Of a DNA stretch of 64,000 nucleotides, positions 12,040 to 33,045 are shown piece after piece. The notes beneath the pieces were generated by a model. That model saw only the letters and a program-made list of their open reading frames with translations, was not told the origin of the DNA and made no database searches. The stretch covers positions 21,043,479 through 21,107,478 of the forward strand of contig NC_064762.1 of the NCBI RefSeq assembly GCF_011397635.1, given 5' to 3'. A program made the position numbers and the translations under genes. The stretch is from Epinephelus fuscoguttatus. Taxonomy: Eukaryota > Chordata > Actinopteri > Perciformes > Serranidae. Position 1 is the first letter of the stretch; each line of letters begins with the position of its first letter.

Positions 12040-12758
12040 ATTTGGTGCAGCAGCTGTTGTTGAGATTTAGGTTGCTCGCCGTATGGCAGGCCCGACATCC
12101 CCTTGTTGCCTGGAAAAACAGAGTAATAACCTGATGAAAACTGCTGCTTGCTGGGCCTGAATGTGGTCTGGAAGGGCTGCAGCATGGACCCCTGTAAAGT
12201 GTGAGAGGGCACGTGGGGCTGACCCTGGAGCTCCACGCCCTTGTGGGCGTGCTGATAGGCCTGCAGCTGAGCCTGGTGCATTGCAGCCGCAGCGTGCTGC
12301 TCCCACTCCAGCCCCCTCCCCTGAGCTTGAGCCTGGGCGACATCTCTGTAAACCTCAACAGGTCCTGGCAGTTGATTCTCTCCCCCCATTGGCAGAGCTA
12401 CACCCTCGTGGACTCCTTTATGGAACGCCATCTGACCTCTGACATTCACTCCACCCATGTAGGGGCCAAAGTTCTGCCCCCAGGCTGGCACGGGAGCTTC
12501 CTGAGACCAGCCGGGGGGCTGCACCGAGTCCTGGTGCATCCACTTTACTTGAGCAGCCTGCTGATAGTGTGGTAGACTCTGGGGCCCTTTCTCATGGTTG
12601 TAAACACCAGAGCTGCTTGCAGAGTCACTGTGGCTCGACTCTAAGGCCGGAGGTCCCATACCATAATACACCTCCCCTGAATGCTGCACAGGCTCCTTCA
12701 TGGCTGCAGCCCGATGCTTGCCGCTCTTGTCAGTATTAACTTGAGGAGGAAGACTCAT
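1599..12758 (-). CDS. mideas: MIDEAS (ELMSAN1), ELM2-SANT scaffold of the mitotic deacetylase complex; 3' end beyond window
   Basis: MIDEAS brings HDAC1/2 and DNTTIP1 together in the nuclear MiDAC histone deacetylase complex (family knowledge). Eight coding exons are joined by GT-AG sites in matching phase: 12758-11274, 8655-8437, 4713-4371, 4282-4216, 4105-3963, 2289-2186, 1949-1874, 1687-1599, giving about 842 residues. Recognisable stretches are [11 protein letters not shown] (near 414), RRRRRAS (near 472), [40 protein letters not shown], an ELM2 domain from RINIG (near 706) through [13 protein letters not shown], and a SANT domain that starts [15 protein letters not shown] and runs to FFMVQKL. 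The start is the first ATG (MSLPPQ); the longer frame upstream begins with GTG. The rest of SANT and the C-terminus must lie to the left of position 1. The closest relatives, TRERF1 and ZNF541, share ELM2-SANT but not these linker motifs. Very sure of the family; a or b copy undetermined. Confidence 0.93.
3421..3890 (+). repeat. dispersed fish repeat, copy A (TGACGTCACCCA family)
   Basis: Begins ATAGACTGTAAAAAATAATGG, continues through TGACGTCACCCACTGG, GGCATTTTGGCCGTTGC, CCAGAAGTGACCATA and ends near TTTTTGGCACTTCAAGTG. A second copy in the same orientation is at 54729-55055. It lies in the mideas intron between exons 3963-4105 and 2186-2289. Confidence 0.7.
4800..5265. other. A/T-rich intron segment
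   Basis: Long A-rich runs of the form AAAAACAAGAAAATT recur between about 4980 and 5120, a degenerate simple repeat. No gene is visible. Confidence 0.5.
5755..6385. mobile_element. possible MITE with GTTTACATG ends
   Basis: TGTTTACATGTACAC on the left and, in reverse, CGTTTACATGCAC on the right face each other. Between them sequence such as GGTCGTTTTCAGAATAAG, common in fish dispersed repeats, is seen. The call rests on short ends only. Confidence 0.35.
6943..6990 (+). repeat. GCTTA tandem core of a dispersed fish repeat
   Basis: GGTTAGCTTAGCTTAGC continues as five-base units and runs into ATAAAGACTGGAAACA. The same unit plus the GACTGGAAACA tail recurs at 60124-60190. Confidence 0.6.
7021..7334. 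mobile_element. short inverted-repeat element (hAT-like MITE)
   Basis: A 17-base perfect inverted pair, AGTGGTTCCCAACTGGT at 7022-7038 and its reverse complement at 7316-7332, bounds about 310 bases. The AGTGGTTCCCAAC end is typical of hAT-derived elements. No target duplication could be assigned. Confidence 0.65.
7409..8000 (+). repeat. unassigned dispersed repeat, copy A
   Basis: Starts ATAGAGCGCTGCAGGA and ends ACATCATCCCTGCAGCAC. Landmarks shared with the copy at 55971-56545 include GAGTCCTAAAACC, AAGGTCTGTGGTTAA, GGCTAAATGAGACTACAGAG and GAACCAGGGC. The family was not recognised. Confidence 0.7.
8775..9296. mobile_element. non-autonomous DNA transposon with perfect 16-bp terminal inverted repeats
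   Basis: TATCCTCCTGAGACCC at 8775-8790 and its exact reverse complement at 9281-9296 bound 522 bases in the mideas intron. The inside has no open frame of note. The target duplication is unclear, so the superfamily is open. Confidence 0.7.
9297..11270. other. mideas intron, no gene recognised
   Basis: AT-rich intron. A block from about 10690 to 11205 begins AAGGAATAGTTCAGCC and ends GAAGTGCTCCTTTTAA, resembling the ends of a common fish repeat, but the match is only suggestive. Confidence 0.4.
11274..12758 (-). CDS. mideas: mideas first coding exon (495 codons) with Gln/His-rich tract
   Basis: This single exon carries the disordered N-terminal half. Residues about 233-330 (DNA about 12060-11770) are mostly Gln with His, Met and Leu interruptions, written in mixed CAG and CAA codons. 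The exon ends in codons for MIK before a GTTAAA donor, a non-consensus +3 to +6 but in the right place and phase. Length variation between alleles is likely in the tract (inference). The opposite strand shows long Leu- or Ala-rich open frames that are only the mirror of the repeat. Confidence 0.92.
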
Positions 12759-13444
12759 AGTAAATATCACAAGGTACTGTTGGAGTCAGAGCTCTCAATC
12801 TTAATCTCTGGGGGGTGCAAACTGTGACTGCCTCTGTAGTGTGCTGCTCACTGCCTGTGGCTCAGGAACTCTTTGTTTAATTGTGTATACAGAGGTATCT
12901 GGGAGGAAATATAAATCCCAACTGAAAGTGCAGGGTGGGGAGCACGCAACCCTCCTTCCACAATCAAATCTGAGGTTTCCTGTCCATTCTTCTCATCCTC
13001 TTTACGGTACCAGACCTTGAGAGAGAAAGAAGAGGGTTAGACACTTTCTTTTTCTCTGAGGACAAGCACACAAAGTTTTCACTCGCCGTTAACTTGCCTG
13101 CAGCAAAGAGGAAACTGAGGCCTACACGAGCAAATAGCCCAGTCAGTAAAGTGAGAATCAGTCAGAGAGTGTGTGTGTGTTGTTGTAAGGAGGAGCAGAC
13201 CTATATTTTGAAGACAGGGCGTGCAAACAGGAGCTGTAGAAGCCATAAGAGAAGCAACAAGGAGGCGCTCACTGTGAGCTGCCATTTGGCATAACAAGAA
13301 ATACAGGAAACGGAGGGGCTCGTGCAATCACCCGAGCGATAGCCAGTGATGTTATGTTAAAAATCAGCAATAAGGAAGCGCCTGTAGAAGCAGTTGGGCA
13401 ACACGGCAGATTAGTGAGCATGAGTTAAACACGGTGTATCTACC
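12759..13444 (-). other. mideas: mideas 5' UTR and probable leader intron
   Basis: Upstream of the ATG the minus strand runs untranslated to a good acceptor (pyrimidine tract then CAAG) at 13016, so 13015-12759 is probably leader sequence in the same exon as the start codon. A candidate leader donor, GATCAG then GTAGAT, lies at 13443, which would make a first non-coding exon above 13444. These sites are inferred from splice signals only. A short TG run lies at about 13168-13180. Confidence 0.5.
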
Positions 13445-14085
13445 TGATCAGTGGCGCACGGAGCTCTCCATGGCCAGCTCCATGGAGTCACTTTGGTTTC
13501 GATCAAAGTCGACTGCATGCAGCTCCATGAAGGGATTGTGCGCAGCGAGTGTCATAACTCTGACAACTTTCCCTCGAGTTTCACAGCGCACAATATGGCG
13601 AACAGGCGACTTTACAATCCCACGATGACATAATCCAAAGTCCGGACAGGCTTGGAGAGGCGCATTAACGCCGTGGGCACAATGTTGCACACTAGTATCC
13701 GTCAAACCGTGCACTTGGGGGGAAAAAATGTCCACAACTTTCTCCCCGCATCAACGAGTAAACCACACAGGACACGGTGAGAGTGTGGAAACGGTGCCGT
13801 GCAGCGGCCTGCTCTGGTATTTCCGCTGATTTGCACACGTTGCTGACAAACCCCGCAGCTCCGCGCGCGCTGCGTGTCGGTTTATCCAGAGTGTGTGAAG
13901 CGCTGCGAAACTGCGCAAACATGCAGAAAGTTGTGCACCCCAGGACACACCGCCTCACCCCAAAACAGCTCAACTCACATCCTGTTATCCAATCCGATTG
14001 TCTGGCCACTCCCATCGCTGTATCCGTGTTCGTTTGTTTCGCTGTCGCGGCCGCCCGGAAAGCGGAGACTCAGCTCGTTATACGG
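13444..14085 (-). promoter_or_regulatory. CpG-rich promoter region of mideas
   Basis: CG dinucleotides are dense here (for example the CCGCGCGCGCTGCG run near 13860 and GTCGCGGCCGCCCGG near 14045) against AT-rich flanks. It sits directly upstream of the mideas leader and about 4.2 kb from the ttbk2 first exon on the other strand. It is read as the mideas CpG-island promoter by position and composition; no TATA box is obvious. Confidence 0.55.
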
Positions 14086-14089
14086 AAAC

Positions 14090-17000
14090 AGTTTGCTGTG
14101 GGTGAAAGCAGGGCTGTAGGTAGGGTTTGTAAAGCACTGGGGTCAGGCACATGCAGCCCCTCAGCCCTGCAGTTATTATAGACAACTAAAAATAAACAAA
14201 AAACTGAAACAAGGTGAGAAAAAAAAAATACTTAACTGAAAAAAATGACATAAAAAATAGAATTTAGAAAAAAATATCTGAAACAACACTGTGTAGGACT
14301 ACGTTAAAAACAAATTATAATACAATAAAAAAATACAGGCTACAGAAAATGTCTATCATTTGGTCAACACAACAAGCATGATGAGGCATTGCTGCATATT
14401 TTTGAGTCTACATGCTTATGAATGAAATACCTCTGACAGATACCCCCTGTATTATAATTTAAAAAAATACTAAAACTAATACGGAAAAAAACTCAGATAA
14501 ACTACACATTTTTAAATAAAACTAAACAAAAAAATAAATAAACTGGACTGAAAACAAAATTATAAAAACTAATGAAAAATATATATTTGAAATTTGTATC
14601 ACCCCTGATAGTTTAGAATTGACCTTAAAATGTTAAATTACTTTGGATATTTTTTTCTTGTTTAATTAATTCAACTTAACCATTCATTTTTTTTTCCATA
14701 AAATTTTTACCCACCTATAAAAACAGTTGTATGACACAGCATTTTCCACATTACAAGCTAGGAATTTTTCACAACATTGAGTCCGATTTAAAAAAAAAAC
14801 AAAAAAAAAACAAAACACAGTGGTTATGTATGTATATGAGGATTTTTTTTAATCATTAGAAGTATATTTTACATTTAAATACTTTTTACAGAGATATTTA
14901 TGTATGTAGTTATTACATTTCTATTGGTTGAATCAAGAGAAAAATATAACTCATAATTTGTATGCAAACCATGAATTAAAGTTCACCTGCTTAATGACAG
15001 ATAGATAAATAGATAGATAGATAGATAGATAGATAGATCGCTCGACCTCAGTGGACATTTGTCTTTGGCTTCTCTCAAAAATCAGGTACAGACAGACACA
15101 AAACACAATACACCATTAAAAATGTACAATTTAAAAATAAATATGAAACAATAGTGCAAATAGGAAGGTAGGACCAATAACTTATAAACATAAAGGACCT
15201 CATATATGTTGTAACTGATTCTTAGGACCTTAAATCAATGCCCAGAAGGGAGCAGCTCAAACTCTGTACAATGGATGAAAGGCGTCGGCAGTTATATGTT
15301 TAGCCTTCCTGTGTACAGCACTGTTAGCGAGACAATGACGTTCTTAAACAATACATCTATTACAACAGTTATTCTGACTCAAGATAAATGTCTGTGCATA
15401 AACACAGTCAGAGCTGTGTCCATGTGGCCTGCTCAGTTTCCTCCTGGACAAAATGTCAAAGCACAGCTGATGGAGGGGAAGTGTCATGTCAGGGCTGCAT
15501 CTCTGCCTCAGCACACTGCAACTTCCAGCAGGCGCTGCAGGTTTGTAGCTCACAGTGAAGCAGCAGGGATGAGAGCGAGCAGATTTAAGTCTGGAGCCGA
15601 GATTATTGAGCTGGAATCTTTGTTTAGATTGGCCGCTGCAGCACATTGTGAGATGACGTTGCAGTTTGCTGTAGCAAAAGTTGAGCTAGGGTCAAGTCTT
15701 TTTGCCAGATGACCCTGTGGTTTTGATACACTGATGGACCCCCTAGTGTGTCAGATTAAATGGCATCTAGCTGTAAGGTTGTAGAATTGCAACTTATCCT
15801 GTGTGCCAGGCCTGTAGAACTGCAGCAGTCAATAGGATAACTGAAATGGCCCTGTTTAGAGCCAGTGTTTGGTTTGTCTGTTCTGGGCTACTGTAGAAAC
15901 AACATGGTGGACTCTGTGGAAGAGGACCCGCTCCGTGTATAGATATAAACTGCTTATTCTAATGTGATGAAAACACAACAAGTCTTAATTTTAAGTGACT
16001 ATAAACTGATGAAAGCATACTCACGACTATTGCCAGTAGATGCATACAGACCTATATTAAAAATTGCAGTAAGTTAAAAATTGTTTTGTCAAATTTCAAG
16101 TTTATTGGTCACATACTCAAAATATCTCTACATTGTGCAGTGAAATGCTTTGTTGCCCCCTTCAGTACTGTGCTCAACATAATTATAAATAACAAATTTC
16201 TGTTTATAGGTAGATAATGAACTTTATCTCTAATGTTAAGAGGTGTAAATTATTTATATATTTATTCAAACAGACATGTATATGAAGGGTCTATCGGGAT
16301 AGTCCATTCCTTACTTGACTCACATAATCTGGAACTCTTGACTTTGTTCAGGGACACTGTTTTCTGATGAAGTTTGGAAGAAAACTTTAGATATGACACA
16401 TTCCTCTTCAATCTGCTAATGACATAAAATTATCCAGTTCAAGATTTTGAATCTTCTTCTGATCCAAAGTAAGGTTAGCTAAGTTCACGCCTAGTGTGTG
16501 ACTGATGTAGGCATGCACCAGCCACCCTTTCACATATGTTTTGGCTTTGTCCAGAACTAAATAGTTTCCAGCATTCAATTTTTAAAACCTTCTCAGATGT
16601 TTTGGAAGTGCCCATAGAACCACGTGCCACTACTGCAGTATTTGGAGTAGCTCCACAAGATGTACATTTTAGTCATCAGGCAAAAAATATGTAAGCCTCT
16701 GCATCTTCCTCAGCTAGATGACTTATACTGCTGAAATGGAAGGAAACATTTCTTCCAACCTTCCAGCTTTCATTTGACTTTGGAGAAAATTTGTTTTTCT
16801 ACGAGATGATGTGCTCAGAATTTAAACCTATGTAGAAAAATCGGACATCACTGACATTGCAGTAATATTGACAGTTGCCGTCTTTTGTTGGGATTTTTAA
16901 TAATTTTTTAAATGATAAGTTGTGTTTTTTCCCCAGTTGTCTACTGCACTTCTCTAACTTAATATTTTTTTATTCTATGTCTCACCTACGATTGTCGTCA

Positions 17001-17500
17001 CACTGAAATCTTTGTAAGTACTTGTAATTTTTTTGTGCAGTTGACTCTGTTCAGTCCCTCCAGGGTGTCAAGTTTTTGTGATCGCAACAGTTAAAATAAA
17101 TTCAGCCAGTCCCTGTAAATTCTGTGTGACCTTGCAATTTTGTCCAATCACTGCAACTTTGTCTCAGATTTGACTATGTCGAATGGGTAAAATCTCATGT
17201 CAGTAGAACTGGTTGCAGCGTATTGATCCACTCATCCTCTCTTTGCCCTACTCTCTTTCTCTGGTCATCATGACACTACTGCTGCACCTGGGTCAGAGTC
17301 ACACACACAGTGACAGGGATGACTGTTAAATTCACACGGCTAACGTTACCCAAGGTTTATTAACAGGTTTGTAACTGAGTCAAGCCATTTAGGGCCTTCA
17401 CACGTGAGTTGTTTTAGTTTACGCCAATGTTGGCTGTGAAAATGCACCATGATGTTCATCCTAAATAACTGTAAGACATTTTCTTTTTTTAAATTGTTAC
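14090..17500. other. intergenic region between mideas and ttbk2
   Basis: AT-rich with A-runs near 14180-14580 and 14790-14815, the GATA microsatellite, and a stretch at 16095-16165 (CAAGTTTATTGGTCACATACTC, CAGTGAAATGCTT) like the tail of a fish LINE. Open frames here up to 145 codons show no family likeness. Confidence 0.5.
14998..15040 (+). repeat. GATA microsatellite
   Basis: Tandem GATA units, about ten, with one AATA interruption near the start. It lies between mideas and ttbk2 and should vary in length between individuals. Confidence 0.9.
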
Positions 17501-17515
17501 CATGAAGGGATGTGC

Positions 17516-17700
17516 ATTGGCTCACCTGGTGGAGCGGGCACCCCATATATGGGTGCTGTGTCCTTGCCGCAGCTACCGGGGGTTCAACTGCAACCCACGG
17601 CTCTTTGCTGTATGTCAGCCCCCTTCTGTTTCCCCCTTTCATGCTGTATCTACCCTATCAAATAAAGGCAAAAGCCCCCAAAAAATCTTAAAAATATTTA
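17516..17700 (+). mobile_element. tRNA-derived SINE
   Basis: TGGCTCACCTGGTGGAGCGGG gives a box A and GGGTTCAACTGC a degenerate box B, spaced as in a tRNA gene. A tRNA-unrelated body with CCCCCTTTCATG and a tail CAAATAAAGGCAAAAGCCCC follow. This is a well-known layout of teleost SINEs. It would be transcribed by RNA polymerase III if active. Confidence 0.75.
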
Positions 17701-18179
17701 TTTAGGATCTACTACTTTTGTATGACTTTAACTTTCAACTTTCTTGAGCAAAAAAACAAAGTAGTAGTGTATGTGACAGAAGGAGATGTGTGTGGTTGGG
17801 CGGTGGTGGTGGTGGGTTGAGGGCTTATCAATATTTTATCCAGAGCACCAGAATTCCCTGCAACGCCCCTGCTCCTCTGATGGTGCAAATCTCGACAGTA
17901 GTGATCACAAGTGATCACTTTGAATGATGACCTAACAATACAGGTAACGCAGTGCTGCTTCCCGTGTACAGTGCGCTGTTTGGACCCCATGCAGCTTGTC
18001 TGTACCTGATGTTATGCAAGTTATGTGCTGTGCAGCTGTGCTGTGTGTCTGAGGGGATGCAGGAGTTTGCGGATCAATCAGGAGAGACTACCGCTGTGAC
18101 GTCACCACAGCCGTTGCGAGGCACAGCACAGGGGCATCACTCCCCATCCATTAGCAGGCTAGCTGGCTAACACCAAGCT

Positions 18180-18323
18180 AACGTCAGCTATGGTCCATCA
18201 CCATTATCCCATTTCTAAAATAAACAGCTGCTCGGAATGACCTGGCTAACCAACGGCAGACTGGCAACATGGCGACTGTTTGGGTTTTAACCGGGTTCGC
18301 GATGAATGGTGCAACGAAGCGAG
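18180..18323 (+). promoter_or_regulatory. ttbk2: ttbk2 promoter and non-coding first exon
   Basis: A locally CpG-rich stretch contains an AACATGGCGAC element (YY1-like context) and ends in a strong donor, GCGAG then GTAAGG, at 18324. The next acceptor, a pyrimidine tract with TTTTCAG at 19042, opens the exon that holds the ttbk2 start codon. The first exon therefore appears non-coding for the kinase. The 5' limit is a guess; the donor and acceptor are seen. Confidence 0.6.
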
Positions 18324-19062
18324 GTAAGGGGCTCACGAGAGGTTTGCTACCTAACGGTTATCCTCAGTAAACATGCTAGTTAGCTTGTTTGCAGGACCAC
18401 CGGAGCCGCCGCATTGAGCGCCGTCACACAGCTAGATTAGTTTCCTAACGGCTAATCCTCTCAAACGAGCGGATTGTGTCCGTTTATGACATGTGTCGCT
18501 AGTCCTGGTTGTGTTGTGTCACAGAGTCAATCAGTGTTAGCTGTTCGTGGTTATCTAGCACTGGTTAGCATCTCGTGTGAGCATGTAAAACCTGAGGTGT
18601 AGCTAACCTTTGTAGCCCTTTAAATGGTACTTCTACATGTTTCTGTCAGGCACTGTAACATGCTATGTTTTCTCTCTCAGTGCTTTGTGAGGCTGAAACG
18701 ATTAATCAAGTAATCGATTAGGCGATGATTGAAAAATAACTAGCAACTTCTGAAATAACTGATGCATTGGCTCAGTTATTGTTAAAACAGAAATGCCTAA
18801 CAATCTCTGCCTTTGACTTTAATATAAATCAGTATTAGTTGAAACATCTGAAGACATCAACTACTTTCTGACATTTCAATGACTGAACAATGACTCGATT
18901 AATCAGGAGAATAGTCAGGATGTTAATCATAATGAAACTAATTGCTATTTTAAGTCCTAATCTTTTGCATGCTCAGCAGCATGCAGTGATTCAAAGAGGA
19001 ATAAAAAGGATCTGAATTTCAAAATCGGTTCCCTCTTTTCAGTGAGGAGCTTGCGTCACTGA
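18269..19062 (+). other. spliced upstream ORF in ttbk2 leader (24 codons)
   Basis: An ATG at 18269 in a good context (AACATGG) opens a frame that runs unbroken to the donor at 18323. After joining to the acceptor at 19043 it continues for six codons and stops with TGA at 19060-19062, 34 bases before the kinase ATG at 19097. It would encode a 24-residue peptide. Whether it is translated is inference; such an upstream ORF would normally lower translation of the main frame. Confidence 0.45.
18690..18960. mobile_element. possible degenerate DNA transposon (CGATTAATCG type)
   Basis: GGCTGAAACGATTAATC with ATCGATTAG at one end and GATTAATCAGG later resemble the better preserved copy at 37209-37541. 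The ends are worn. It is in the ttbk2 leader intron. Confidence 0.3.
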
Positions 19063-19096
19063 TGCCAGGTGCAGGCTGTAGCTGAGAGCACTCAGG

Positions 19097-28921
<9,825 letters not shown>

Positions 28922-29820
28922 CTGTATTTGAAGCACACGTGACTGATCCAGATGGTGCAACTGTAGCGAGAGGCTGTTCCCCATCCAGTCGCTGATAGCA
29001 TGTGTAAATACGGTATTTACTCAAGGGAATGTACTGTATGTAATGTAAAATGTATAAAATGTATTTATTTATTTATTCATCGTTGGATGTGTCTCTCAAA
29101 AATACTTGACGATGTGGCTTGATACCTGCAGTTGAAACATAAAAGGCTGAGGAAACCTTGAGATTGCCAACTCTTACCTCTCATCTCACTCCTAACTCTC
29201 CATGTAGGCCTAAAACCAGACCAAAAAGATAATGTTTAATACTCGAGGGATGTAAAAATGACGCTAATTGTAGATATGTACCATGAGGAAAATAGCAAAC
29301 ACTAATAGAAACCATGTACTCATGTTAAGAACACTAATAGTAATTAACACCACGCGCAGTATACCAACATCGGTATTCATGTACAGAACCAGGGCATGCA
29401 GCCCGTATTGACCTCACTCCTGTAAACCAGCTAGATTAATTATCGTATGTGACAATGAATTGCTCATTTGGCATATCACAGTGTGGTAGTGTGCTTTTAC
29501 TTTGCTAGAAATATTTGTCATGCGAAAAAAAGGCATCCACATATTAGAATGTACATGTAAGTGCACTCATACTTAAGTATTGTAGAAGTGCATGAGTATC
29601 ATTGCAAATGGTTTTTTGGTTTATTTTTATTCATTTGTACAATCTGCTGCGACATCTGTATTTTTATTGAACTGCTTCTGATCAAAGTACATCATAATGT
29701 AGACCAGCAGCGATGTGCAGTTTTATTTCATACATCCAGTAGATGGAAAAAGGAAGAAAACTGATAAAAATGAAACCTGTTCATCACGTCTGACTGTTGT
29801 CGCATTTTATTTTTATCACA
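28922..29820 (+). other. ttbk2 3' flank / probable 3' UTR
   Basis: AT-rich sequence follows the TGA at 28919-28921, with an ATTTATTTATTTATT run near 29060 of the type that destabilises mRNAs. No clean AATAAA is visible before the Tc1-like element begins, so the transcript end is unresolved. Confidence 0.4.
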
Positions 29821-30728
29821 ATTTAAAATTGGATCTCATAGATTCAATAAGGTGCTGGAAACATTCCTCAGAGATTTTGGTCCATGTTGACATGATAGCA
29901 TCACACAGTTGCTGCAGATTTGTCGGCTGCACATCCATGATGTGAATCTCCCGTTCCACCACATGCCAAAGGTGCTCTATTGGATTGAGATCTGGTGACT
30001 GTGGAGGCCATTGGAGTACAGTGAACTCATTGTCATGTTCAAGAAACCAGTTTGAGATGATTTGAGCTTTGTGACATGGTGTGTTATCCTGCTGGAAGTA
30101 GCCATCAGAAGATGGGTACACTGTGGTCATAAAGGGATGGACACGGTCAGCAACAATACTCAGGTACGCTGTGGTGTTTGAACCATGCTCAGTTGGTACT
30201 AAGGGGCCCAAAGTGTGCCAAGAAAATATCCCCCACACATTACACCACCACCACCACCAGCCTGAGCCGTTGATACAAGGCAGGATGGATCCTGGATCTG
30301 CTGCTGTAGCCCATCTGCTTCAAGGTTGGACGTGTTGTTGGTTCAGAGATGGTCTTCTGCAGACCTTGGTTGTAACAGGTGGTTATTTGAGTCACTGTTG
30401 CCTTTCTATCATCTCGAACCAGTCTTGCCATTCTCCTCTGACCTCTGGCATCAAAAAGGTCACTGGGTATTTACTCTTTTCAGACCAACCTCTGTAAACC
30501 CTAGAGATGGTTGTGTGTGAAAATCCCAGTAGATCAGCAGTTTCTAAAAAACTTAAATCACCTTTCTTCCCCATTCTGATGCTCAGTTTGAACTTCAGCA
30601 GGTCGTCTTGACCATGTCTACATCCCTAACTGCATTGAGTTGCTGCCATGCAATTGGCTGATTGGCTAATTGTGTTGACAAGCAGTTGAACAAGTGTACC
30701 TAACAAAGTGGCCGGTGAGTGTGTATTA
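29820..30728 (-). pseudogene. Tc1-like transposase remnant
   Basis: Three minus-strand frames give consecutive parts of a Tc1/mariner transposase: an N-terminal helix-turn-helix part (GFSHTTISRVYRGW) at about 30574-30392, a middle part at 30431-30240, and the catalytic end (QQDNTPCH to SPDLNPIEHLW) at 30238-29816. The frame changes at least twice, so it is dead. The distance from the second Asp to the Glu is 36 residues. The right end carries ACCTAACAAAGTGGCCGG-like terminal sequence; the left end is missing after LIESM. It follows the ttbk2 3' end. Confidence 0.85.
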
Positions 30729-33020
30729 CAGTAAGTGATTTCACTAAATGCCAGTTCTCAAAATGTTACTTCTGGCAGGATCTACTGAGGGAATGGGAAT
30801 TGATAAGATTTTACTGATACCAATGTCATTATCGATTCTGTTTATAGGTCAGCTTCTCTTCCTGATCAATTTTTTTGGCCTACATAGGTTTTAACTGAAA
30901 ATGTTTTATTGTCTCTCTGTGCAGCAGTTGCACTCATGCATAGAGTGTCACATACATGTGATTTCTAGAATTTAAGTCCATGTTGCATAGAAAGATATAC
31001 CAGTATATTGCTGGTTTCTTCCTCTCTGACATGACTCCTTGTTGGAAGTTTCCAGTAGCGCATACGCATGACTTTGTCATTGTTTTGCAATGAACAACTG
31101 TCAGAAAAACATGCTGGCATTGATAAAAGGAATCGATAACATCAGAGGCATACTGTTCCAATGGATTGTGCAATTTGGAACCTGTTCTTCAGTCCCATCA
31201 TTGCACCTGCTGCATTTTTTGATGTCATTAAAGGGCCACTTCACCTAAATTTACCCATTAGTTCTTTATTAGCTCCCAGCAGTGTGCAGATAGTTTTGGT
31301 TTTATTTGCCTGAAATATTTCTAGGGTTGTACCTGACTCAGAATTATGTCAGTTGAATCAGATTTGGTTGTTCAATGCGAATACTCAATGATCAGTGGGG
31401 GTTTTTTCCATATAAAGTTTTAAAGTTTGAATGGTTCAGAGTGACAATGGCGTTCATGTAATACAGTAAACAAACTAATGGTGCTAATGACCAATCAGAA
31501 ATCAGCAACAAAATTTTTTTCCAATGCTAGTTATCAAACAAAAACCAGAGACTGTGTCATGGCAACTTGCTTCGAGCTGTAAACTCAACACTTATGAGCA
31601 GAGGAGAGAGGATAATGTTTACTCGGAGCCTTTCGTTGGAAGGTTTTTCCTCCTCTGTGCAGCTGCATCTTGTCTGCAGCTGACTCTACCAAGGAGTATC
31701 GTGAAAGTCAAGAGTGCTCAGTCGACTGTTTGATCTCCAACTGATGATTCAAATCTCTGACTTTCAGGGGGCATCCCTTGAAATTTTTCCTGCCACCTTG
31801 ATACAGTTGAATGCAAATTGTTTTGTGGTATTTACAGCAATGGAAAACAGCAGCAGTGCCCCTGTTACTCTGGGTAATTCTCAGGTGATCACTGTGGGTG
31901 GATTATATTTTTAGAGCAAGTTTCTGTGAAAAAAGTAGTCCTGAGCTTAGCTGCACTTTCAGTGATCAGATAACTGAAGAAAGGGCAGTCAAGGCAGACT
32001 GATAAACCTTGAGCAAACACACTCAAATGATTAAGCAGTGTTTTTTTTTTCTCAAGTTAAACTCAAGTCACACCAGCTCAGACTGCAAAATGTCCCCTGA
32101 CAACAATCGCCTGTCAGATTCTGTCACAGCAGCTGTTTTCCCAGACAGACTTCTCTGTAAGCACAAGAGAGACTGCTGATGAGCTGGTGACTGAAAAGAG
32201 GGGGTCACCAGATGACGACAGGGAAATGAAGGCTCCTCCATCTGTTGTGCTCACTGTTTAAAGTTTAACAGCAGTAACTGACAGGAGGTTAAAGGACATG
32301 TGGACATAAACCGATTAGATCTCAGAGATAAGCGCTAAACTCTGTTAAATAAGTGCAAGATTTATCGTTCTTTGGGCTTTCTTGCTACATACATCCCTCA
32401 GGTTTCTCAGTGTCTATGTACGTACATAAGAGAGGGGGTGCATTAAATATGAAGGGTGCAGTATGGCTGATATGGGTAGATTATGAATCAATGCTGCTAC
32501 ACAGGAAACTATAACAAACGGCCAAATGTTGAGCAACATCCACTGAAAACGTCCCCTCAGTAGCTGTTTAGAAGCTTTAAAGTTTGACCAGCTGTCATGG
32601 AAATGTTTGAAATATTTCTGAGCCCTTTTCTCGTCTATGTTAGCTGACAAATATATGTTTGAAAGTTCAGTCTTGACCTTGTGGTGTTTTTATCTCAAGC
32701 AACTGTCCCCAAATTTGGGCTGCACAGCATCTGTGCTCAGAGCTTAACATAATCAAAACACTCCAAACTGTTTGGTGGCTATGAGCCATACTATTTGGGG
32801 GCAAGCTACTTGGTAAAATAAATAATTTTGAACCATATAAGCTGATAAACATTTTGTTTTTAAAATATCCTAACGCTTGAAACAACCATTTAGCCATTTT
32901 TAAATCAAATTATAGCTATTTTTTTGGATAATTAACAAACCCTCTAACTCCAATAGCTGCATGTCATTCTGACTTTGCAACATCAGATATAATGTCTCGA
33001 GCAGTAAAATGCAGACGGTA
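30729..33020. other. intergenic region between ttbk2 and churc1
   Basis: About 2.3 kb between two convergent genes. Short open frames only; nothing with family likeness and no clear repeat. Confidence 0.5.
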
Positions 33021-33045
33021 TTAAAATCCTTACTAGTAAAAAATG

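Noticed and set aside
11675-12134. Long + strand open frames rich in Leu, Ala or Val
   Set aside because: They are antisense shadows of the CAG/CAA tract in mideas.
15275-15712. 145-codon intergenic open frame
   Set aside because: No family likeness, no neighbouring splice signals in phase, and low-complexity flanks.
18241-18330. Alternative first coding exon for ttbk2 (MATVWVLTGF)
   Set aside because: After splicing the frame stops before the kinase ATG, so it cannot extend the protein; kept only as an upstream ORF.
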